In this document: positions 32,087 to 37,254 of the stretch, in pieces
Position numbering within the stretch: the stretch's first letter is position 1
Layout of the letters: every line of letters begins with the position of its first letter
Assembly: GCA_008080565.1 (NCBI GenBank)
Contig: VIKE01000019.1
Span: forward strand, 1-37,254
Reading direction: 5' to 3'
Length of the DNA stretch: 37,254 nucleotides
Source of the DNA: Rhodocyclaceae bacterium
Lineage (GTDB): Bacteria; Pseudomonadota; Gammaproteobacteria; Burkholderiales; Rhodocyclaceae
The notes under the pieces: model-generated
The model's database searches: none
Seen by the model: only the letters and a program-made list of their open reading frames with translations
Told to the model about the DNA's origin: nothing
Made by a program: the position numbers and the translations under genes

Positions 32087-33672
32087 TTCGCCGCGCGGGC
32101 GCCGTTCGGTTCTGGCAACAGACACGTGTCGTTTCTCCCTGCAACAATGAAATGCGCGCCGGACGACGACTCCGCCAGCGCCAGACTTGCCCCGTTGGTC
32201 GCACACAATTCCCGGGCGATGAACAAACCCAGCCCGGTTCCCAGCGTATGCGTCGTAAAGAATGGCTCGAAAATCTGCTCGCGCACGTTTTCCGGAACCC
32301 CCGAGCCATCATCGACCACGTGCAATTCTACCCGGCCATCGCCATGGCCGCTGCCAAGTTGAATACGGACGGCCCCGGGACCACGGCTCGAATGGCGCAA
32401 GGCCTGATGCAAATGCGAGCGGTCGAAACAAAGATTGAGCGGCGACTCACCTTCAAGTACGACGATGTCGGGCGACAGACTTTCAGTCGCGTTGAAATGC
32501 TCGACAAAGCCGGCGCAGAACTCGTCAATTCGCAACAACTCTGGCTCCGCGCGGCTCTGGCGACCAAGTTCAAGAATATCGCCGACTATCCGGTCAAGGC
32601 GGATCACATTGTCGTTGAGAATCCGCAGAAGACGCTCCTGCATCTCCCCGCGACGCTCCTCGCGTAACAACTCTCCGGCATGCCCGATGGCGGACAAGGG
32701 ATTGCGGATTTCGTGGGCTATGCTTGCGGTCAACCTGCCCAGAGACGCCAATTTCAACTGTTGCGCACGCTCCTTGATTCGCCCGACATCATCGAGAAAA
32801 ACCAGAACTTCGCCATCGGAACTTGCCGTTCGCTCAAAACGTGCCCGCAATTCACGTCCGTCGGCACCCCGAAACAACAGACTATCTTCGCCACCCTGCT
32901 CATCCCATGCCTGCAATGCAACGGCCAAGCCAGACGCCTGAGTGGCCAACTCGGCCTGCCCGTCATTTCCTGACAGGCCAAGCATTGCCTTGGCCACCGG
33001 ATTGCAGTGACTCACCACTCCGCCCTCGGCAACGATCAGCACACCATCCTGCATCCGCTCCACGACACGCTGACTGATCAATATCTGGTTGGCAAGGGCT
33101 TCGCCGCGCCGGCGCGCCAGATCCTCATGAACCATCGCCCGCTGCCCAAGCAAACGAGCCAGAATCGCGGTTGCGAAAAATCCGGCAGAGATGAAACCAG
33201 CCTGAACGACTGACGATTCATCGAAACCCTTGGCGACGATCCCGTAAATCTGACTCAGCAAAATCGCCAGCGTAGCCAGCGCTGCATAAAACAATACCAG
33301 CCGCCCGCGCCCGACCAGACTGGCCGCCGCCAGCGAAACCAACAACAGCACGCTCAAGCCGCTGCCGACCCCCCCGGCCTGATACATCAGCGAGCTGACA
33401 ATTGCCACGTCGACCACCATCTGAGCTGACAGCTGCCGGTTGAATCGACGTTGCCAATGCGTTGCCAGAAGCAAACCGGCCACTGTAGCCATCATGTATC
33501 CACCGGTCAGCCCGAACATCAGCGGAGATGGCAGGAGATTCAGGCGGGCGGACCATTCATGGGGGAATACAATGGCCAGAAAAAACAACGCGGCCAACAC
33601 CAGCCGGTACAAGTTGAAATACTGGAACGAGCGCCAGTTAGCCTCCCAGGTCGATGAAAGCCAATCCGGCAT
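32083..33672 (-). CDS. pilS: Sensor histidine kinase PilS, apparently lacking the N-box
   Basis: A 529-residue protein with about six membrane helices in the first 180 residues, a PAS domain near 200-300, and a dimerisation/phospho-acceptor domain with His320 in SIAHEIRNPLSAI. In the ATPase domain the glycine boxes are present (VDDGSGVPENV and THTLGTGLGLFIAREL). The preceding N-box, normally about L-x-Q-V-L-x-N-L-x-x-N-A-x-x-H, reads only FDRSHLHQALRHSSRGPG. About eight residues with the ATP/Mg-binding asparagine are absent, with the frame kept, at base 32403/32404. Kinase activity may be lost. Start ATG 33672 is coupled to the upstream small gene (TGATG). Confidence 0.9.
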   Translation of the reverse strand: MPDWLSSTWEANWRSFQYFNLYRLVLAALFFLAIVFPHEWSARLNLLPSPLMFGLTGGYMMATVAGLLLATHWQRRFNRQLSAQMVVDVAIVSSLMYQAGGVGSGLSVLLLVSLAAASLVGRGRLVLFYAALATLAILLSQIYGIVAKGFDESSVVQAGFISAGFFATAILARLLGQRAMVHEDLARRRGEALANQILISQRVVERMQDGVLIVAEGGVVSHCNPVAKAMLGLSGNDGQAELATQASGLAVALQAWDEQGGEDSLLFRGADGRELRARFERTASSDGEVLVFLDDVGRIKERAQQLKLASLGRLTASIAHEIRNPLSAIGHAGELLREERRGEMQERLLRILNDNVIRLDRIVGDILELGRQSRAEPELLRIDEFCAGFVEHFNATESLSPDIVVLEGESPLNLCFDRSHLHQALRHSSRGPGAVRIQLGSGHGDGRVELHVVDDGSGVPENVREQIFEPFFTTHTLGTGLGLFIARELCATNGASLALAESSSGAHFIVAGRNDTCLLPEPNGARAAK

Positions 33673-33905
33673 CACCGCTCCGAGCTGCTTGCAGCCAGGC
33701 GATGCGCCTCGCTGCAGTAAACCCGATCACCGTCCACGATGCCTTCGCTCTCGGGTAGGTGGACTCCACAATGCACGCAAGTCACCATTTTTTCCGGGGC
33801 AGGCTCTCGCCTTTCGGAGGTCTCTGTTCCCGCCGCTGAATGGCGCTTCGACCAGACCCACCAAACGGCGGCGAGAAACGCAAACAAAAGCAGGTATTTC
33901 ATCAT
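33672..33905 (-). CDS. Small PP0621-family-like protein with Cys-X2-Cys motif
   Basis: A 77-residue protein with an N-terminal membrane helix (MKYLLLFAFLAAVWWVWS) and a C-terminal small zinc-ribbon-like part, CVHCGVHLPESEGIV...YCSEAHR. This matches the short PP0621-type protein commonly found before pilS in Betaproteobacteria. Function is unknown. It overlaps pilS by one base and begins with two consecutive ATG codons. Confidence 0.8.
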   Translation of the reverse strand: MMKYLLLFAFLAAVWWVWSKRHSAAGTETSERREPAPEKMVTCVHCGVHLPESEGIVDGDRVYCSEAHRLAASSSER

Positions 33906-34049
33906 TTATCCCAGAAACAAGAAGCTCACGGCTTTTCCGTGGCCTTTTATTCTCCCCTACACTTCAATACATTGCCACCACCCTGAAGGCAAGAATGAAC
34001 TCGTCCTTAAACGAAGCGGAGAGTGATGTTGTTATCCAGCACCAGGCCA

Positions 34050-34079
34050 CAAAGCAAAAAGCCATCCCGGAGGATGGCT
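34050..34079 (-). terminator. Terminator of the tRNA-Pro gene
   Basis: An 8-bp perfect stem AGCCATCC / GGATGGCT with a four-base loop is followed on the minus strand by TTTTTGCTTT. It lies 24 bases after the tRNA 3' end. Confidence 0.8.
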
Positions 34080-34102
34080 AAGTGCTTTTTTTTGCAGTGT
34101 TT

Positions 34103-34179
34103 TGGTCGGAGTGACAGGATTCGAACTTGCGACCCCTGCGTCCCGAACGCAGTGCTCTACCAGGCTGAGCTACACTCCG
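34103..34179 (-). tRNA. tRNA-Pro (anticodon CGG)
   Basis: A 77-base tRNA with the acceptor stem CGGAGTG / CACTCCG, D arm AGCTCAGCCTGGTAGAGC, anticodon stem CTGCG / CGCAG around loop TTCGGGA (anticodon CGG), the T arm with GTTCGAATC, and an encoded CCA end. It closely resembles other bacterial proline tRNAs. It ends 16 bases from the ispB stop, and both are on the minus strand, so it may be co-transcribed with ispB. Confidence 0.96.
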
Positions 34180-34194
34180 ACGTCAGAAAGAAGC

Positions 34195-35163
34195 CTAATG
34201 GTTTCTCTCAACTGCAAAGAGCGTCAATTGTAGCAGAGCTTTTTTATAATTTGAATCCCCCAAGCACTGAATTGATGCTCTTGCGAGACTCGCCTCCTGG
34301 GCCGCGCGCTCCCGCGCATGATCGAGAGCACCACTATTCCTGATAGCATCGAGCACTGAAGGAAAATCATCGCGCCCACCCTCCTCAATTGCCTTGCGCA
34401 CGCATGCTGCCTGCTCCACACTTCCATGTTGCATGACGTAGATCAGAGGCAGCGTCGGTTTTCCTTCGGCAAGATCGTCGCCAATATGTTTGCCGGTGTC
34501 GGCCTCTTGGCCGGAGTAATCGAGAACGTCGTCAATCAACTGGAAAGCAGTCCCGAGATGCATGCCATATGCTGCCAAGGCAGCCTCCACTTCCGGCGAA
34601 GCCTGACCAAGAATCGCACCAAGCTGAGCCGCTGCCTCGAAGAGCTTTGCAGTCTTGTAGTGGATTACTTGCATGTAACGCGCTTCGTCCACGTCAGCGT
34701 CGTGGCAATTCATCAACTGCAGAACCTCTCCTTCGGCAATGATGTTTGTCGCGTTCGAGAGGACCTGCATCACGCGCATGTTGTCGACCATAACCATCAT
34801 CTGGAATGCACGTGAATACAGGAAATCACCGACCAGCACGCTGGCTGCGTTACCGAACATGGCATTCGCTGTGTCGTGCCCGCGCCGCAACGCAGACTCG
34901 TCCACCACATCATCGTGCAACAAGGTAGCCGTGTGGATAAACTCAATCACCGCGGCCATCTCCTGATGGCGAACTCCATGATAACCAAGCGCACCAGCTG
35001 CCAGGAGGACCAAGGCGGGCCGCAGGCGCTTGCCGCCGCTACCGATAATATATTCGGCAACCTGTCTGACTAAAACCACATCTGAATGCAGGCGGTCGCG
35101 GATGACCGCGTCAACGGCCTTCATGTCGGGCCCAATCAGGGCGTAGAGCTGTTCCAGAGTCAC
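34195..35163 (-). CDS. ispB: Octaprenyl diphosphate synthase IspB
   Basis: A 322-residue trans-polyprenyl diphosphate synthase. The first aspartate-rich motif LLHDDVVDE and the second DDVLDYSG, together with GGKRLRP, are the substrate and Mg sites. It builds the side chain of ubiquinone. I chose the GTG at 35163, which gives VTLEQLYALIGPDM and the usual length of about 323 residues, with AAGGAAA upstream; the ATG at 35220 would add 19 residues. In many Betaproteobacteria the divergent neighbours are rplU-rpmA-obg. Here they are a signalling gene and tcdA, and the GC content is lower than in the left part of the window. Confidence 0.94.
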   Translation of the reverse strand: MTLEQLYALIGPDMKAVDAVIRDRLHSDVVLVRQVAEYIIGSGGKRLRPALVLLAAGALGYHGVRHQEMAAVIEFIHTATLLHDDVVDESALRRGHDTANAMFGNAASVLVGDFLYSRAFQMMVMVDNMRVMQVLSNATNIIAEGEVLQLMNCHDADVDEARYMQVIHYKTAKLFEAAAQLGAILGQASPEVEAALAAYGMHLGTAFQLIDDVLDYSGQEADTGKHIGDDLAEGKPTLPLIYVMQHGSVEQAACVRKAIEEGGRDDFPSVLDAIRNSGALDHARERAAQEASLARASIQCLGDSNYKKALLQLTLFAVERNH

Positions 35164-35300
35164 GGCAGGTATTTCCTTGATGAAGCGCGGAATCTTAGGT
35201 GGCGAATGTGGTGCAGTCAAGGCCGAGCAATCAAGGATGGCCGCTGCTCCTGACGCCAGTTTGTTAAACTCTTAGAATTATTAGAATTATTGGGGGCTAC

Positions 35301-36404
35301 ATGGATATTCGTTCGATCATTGCACCGGTAATCCATGATCGTGAAGCATTGCTGGAGTTTGCCGAGGCGCTAACCGAGCGTGCGCCGGAAATCGAACGTG
35401 ACATTGCGCTCTTGAGAAAAAACCCTGCGGACAGGGATATTATTGCCGATCTCTTTCGCGCCGTTCACAACGTCAAGGGCGATGCCTCGCTGTGCAAATA
35501 CGAGCTTGGCGTTGCCGTCACGCATCCCATAGAGACCATGCTGGCTCGTTTTCGAGAAGGCGAAATCCAGCTCTCGGAATTGCTTGCTGAAATGATTCTG
35601 CTCGCCGTTGACCGCCTTGAATTGGCAACGGATGCCCTGCTTGCTTGCAGGCCATTGGACAATCTCCAACTCCCCATACTTGTCCAAGGTCTTGATGCTC
35701 TCGCCCAAGAGTCGATGGAACAGATAGGTATCGCCTGTGCAAAACTGATCGAGGCCGTCACCGGCTTTCCGCCAGGAATGCCCAATATATCGAGCCGTGC
35801 GCCCCGATATTCCTCCACGAGCCCCAGTCAGAAGAATGCAAGTACCGATCTCCAATTCTTCCGCTCACTGGCGCTACAGTTCGAAAGTCGCTCCCCCCTG
35901 TTCAAGGGACGCACCATGCGCATACTTCGGCTTGCGCAGGAGACTAATAAAGCAGGTAAAACCCCCGTTGATCCCGTTCAACTTGAAGCAGCGATCTATT
36001 TTCACGATATTGGCATGATGCTTTTGCCAGAGTCCACGTGGTTAAAAGCAGGAAAAATGACAGCCGAAGACAAACTGACACTTAGAAATCACCCCGGTTT
36101 TGCTGCAGGGCTTTTACAGAGAATACCCGGCTGGGAGACGGCTGCTTTGATAGTTGCCCAACATCATGAAATGCCGGACGGTGGCGGCTATCCAAACGGA
36201 TTGCTCGATGTAGATATCTGCGCAGGAGCAAAAATACTTGCCATTGTCGACGCGTTCGAGGCCGTCATGCTCAAGCACATCCATCGCGGAAAAAATCGTT
36301 CTGTATTGCGCGCTATCGCAGAAATCAATGCCTGCGACAATCAATTCTCTCCCGAGTGGATTTCCCCGTTCAATGCGGTTATACGCAAAACTGTTGAAAA
36401 CTGA
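35301..36404 (+). CDS. HPt domain - HD-GYP domain fusion, c-di-GMP phosphodiesterase candidate
   Basis: A 367-residue protein. An N-terminal histidine phosphotransfer domain has the phospho-acceptor His56 in FRAVHNVKGDASL. A Ser-rich linker near 165-185 leads to an HD-GYP domain with His235-Asp236 (YFHDIGMML) and the HHE...GYP block (HHEMPDGGGYPNGL, 288-301). HD-GYP enzymes hydrolyse c-di-GMP. The HPt domain suggests that phosphate from an unseen hybrid kinase controls the activity. AT-rich direct repeats (TTAGAATTA twice at 35272-35289) and GGGGG lie just upstream of the ATG. The stop overlaps the tcdA start as TGATG. Confidence 0.82.
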   Translation: MDIRSIIAPVIHDREALLEFAEALTERAPEIERDIALLRKNPADRDIIADLFRAVHNVKGDASLCKYELGVAVTHPIETMLARFREGEIQLSELLAEMILLAVDRLELATDALLACRPLDNLQLPILVQGLDALAQESMEQIGIACAKLIEAVTGFPPGMPNISSRAPRYSSTSPSQKNASTDLQFFRSLALQFESRSPLFKGRTMRILRLAQETNKAGKTPVDPVQLEAAIYFHDIGMMLLPESTWLKAGKMTAEDKLTLRNHPGFAAGLLQRIPGWETAALIVAQHHEMPDGGGYPNGLLDVDICAGAKILAIVDAFEAVMLKHIHRGKNRSVLRAIAEINACDNQFSPEWISPFNAVIRKTVEN

Positions 36405-37171
36405 TGCCGACTATTGATCGCGAACGTCGTTTCGGTGGCGTTACCCGCCTGTATGGTGCCGATGGCGCTGAACGTTTACGACAAGCAAATGTATGCGTTG
36501 TTGGAATCGGCGGGGTTGGGTCGTGGAGTGCAGAAGCACTTGCCCGCACGGGTGTCGGGCGAATTACTGTGGTCGACCTTGATATGGTGGCCGAATCCAA
36601 CACCAATAGGCAAATCCACGCTCTGGGTAATATCTATGGCAAAGCGAAAGTTGATGCCATTTCCGAACGGATACGGGCCATCAATCCCGATTGCGAAGTC
36701 TCTTGCATCGAGGATTTCGTTACGCCAGATAACGTAGAGAACCTACTCGATCACGGCCATTCTCTGGTAATCGATGCGATTGATCAGGTACGCGCCAAAG
36801 CAGCCATGATAGCCCTCTGCAGAAAAATGAAGACACCCATTGTCGTCGCCGGGGCGGCAGGTGGGCAAATTGACCCAACTCAGGTGCGCGTTATCGATCT
36901 AAGTAAAACAGTGCAAGATCCGCTATTAGCAAAGGTTCGTGCACTATTACGCCGTGAATATGGATTTCCTCGCGACACAAAGAAGAAGTTCAACGTTTCC
37001 GCTGTCTTTTCGACCGAGCCACTACGCTACCCTGAGACCGACTCAGAATGCAACACCACCCTCGGCGCTACTGGACTCAATTGTTCCGGCTTCGGTTCAT
37101 CCGTCTGTGTTACATCTGTTTTTGGCATGGTGGCCGCAGCGGAAGCAATCAGGCAGATCATCCGCACATAA
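36404..37171 (+). CDS. tcdA: tRNA threonylcarbamoyladenosine dehydratase TcdA (CsdL)
   Basis: A 255-residue ThiF/E1-like protein. The ATP-binding motif GIGGVGS lies at 34-40, with the arginine block NTNRQIHALGNIYGK near 66, and the later VVAGAAGGQIDPT and FSTEPLRYP are characteristic of TcdA. It cyclises t6A37 to ct6A37 in ANN-decoding tRNAs with ATP. It is translationally coupled to the HPt-HD-GYP gene, which is an unexpected partner. The start ATG overlaps the previous stop (TGATG). Confidence 0.93.
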   Translation: MPTIDRERRFGGVTRLYGADGAERLRQANVCVVGIGGVGSWSAEALARTGVGRITVVDLDMVAESNTNRQIHALGNIYGKAKVDAISERIRAINPDCEVSCIEDFVTPDNVENLLDHGHSLVIDAIDQVRAKAAMIALCRKMKTPIVVAGAAGGQIDPTQVRVIDLSKTVQDPLLAKVRALLRREYGFPRDTKKKFNVSAVFSTEPLRYPETDSECNTTLGATGLNCSGFGSSVCVTSVFGMVAAAEAIRQIIRT

Positions 37172-37254
37172 GAAAACCAAGCTGCACCTTCTCACTACAG
37201 GCGAATTCAAGAGGCAGAGCGGAGCGAAGACTTAATTTTTCGGTGCTAAATGCA
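37172..37254. other. Right-end intergenic stretch
   Basis: About 80 bases with no gene, hairpin or motif copy that I can support. Confidence 0.5.

Noticed and set aside
34023..34343. Plus-strand open frame containing SDRIRTCDPCVPNAVLYQAELHS
   Set aside because: This is the well-known false protein produced by translating the antisense of a tRNA, here tRNA-Pro.

Overview
The window looks like chromosomal DNA of a betaproteobacterium of the Rhodocyclales, close to Dechloromonas/Azonexus. The evidence is a high-GC, C-ending codon style, a PEP-CTERM protein, CcoG, a GTP-type PEP carboxykinase, and the ampD-pilR-pilS order. The placement is an inference from gene content, not from a database search. 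No rRNA, CRISPR array, prophage or complete insertion sequence was seen.

Layout. 1-2.1 kb: the start of a TolC-type outer membrane gene and a sigma54 activator with a cysteine-rich PAS domain, both on the minus strand. 2.1-6.9 kb: ccoG, a convergent alpha/beta hydrolase, then a tight pit phosphate transporter / DUF47 / acyltransferase run. 7.0-9.2 kb: a repeat-built PEP-CTERM protein and a possible small RNA. 9.2-15.0 kb: an accessory block with an MmeI-like restriction-modification enzyme, a NERD membrane protein, a possible gene remnant, an unrecognised 274-residue protein and a convergent DUF488 protein. 15.0-18.0 kb: a small S4 RNA-binding protein and a PAS3-GGDEF-EAL c-di-GMP protein. 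18.1-23.4 kb: a translationally coupled lut-type operon (lutA, lutB, a half-length aldehyde dehydrogenase, a 2-hydroxyacid dehydrogenase, lutC) with a divergent IclR regulator. 23.4-30.2 kb: pbpG, maeB, divergent pckG and an aminotransferase. 30.2-34.2 kb: a coupled cell-wall / type IV pilus control cluster (PP0621-like gene, pilS, pilR, ampD) and tRNA-Pro(CGG). 34.2-37.2 kb: ispB, an HPt-HD-GYP protein and tcdA, in visibly lower-GC DNA.

How the genes fit together. Lut proteins, malic enzyme and PEP carboxykinase suit growth on lactate or other organic acids with gluconeogenesis. PilSR, the GGDEF-EAL protein and the HD-GYP protein point to control of surface behaviour.

The most unusual signal is a dispersed motif of about 38 bp found at least twelve times on both strands. 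It has a core TGCYRCGGTCRACC followed by two A/T tracts about one helical turn apart. It lies between genes and also inside conserved genes, where it appears to be accommodated without changing protein length. This architecture recalls the DNA uptake signal sequences of Pasteurellaceae, and I propose it as a candidate uptake-type or other genome-wide recognition sequence. A second notable point is that pilS appears to have lost its N-box, which normally holds the ATP-binding asparagine.
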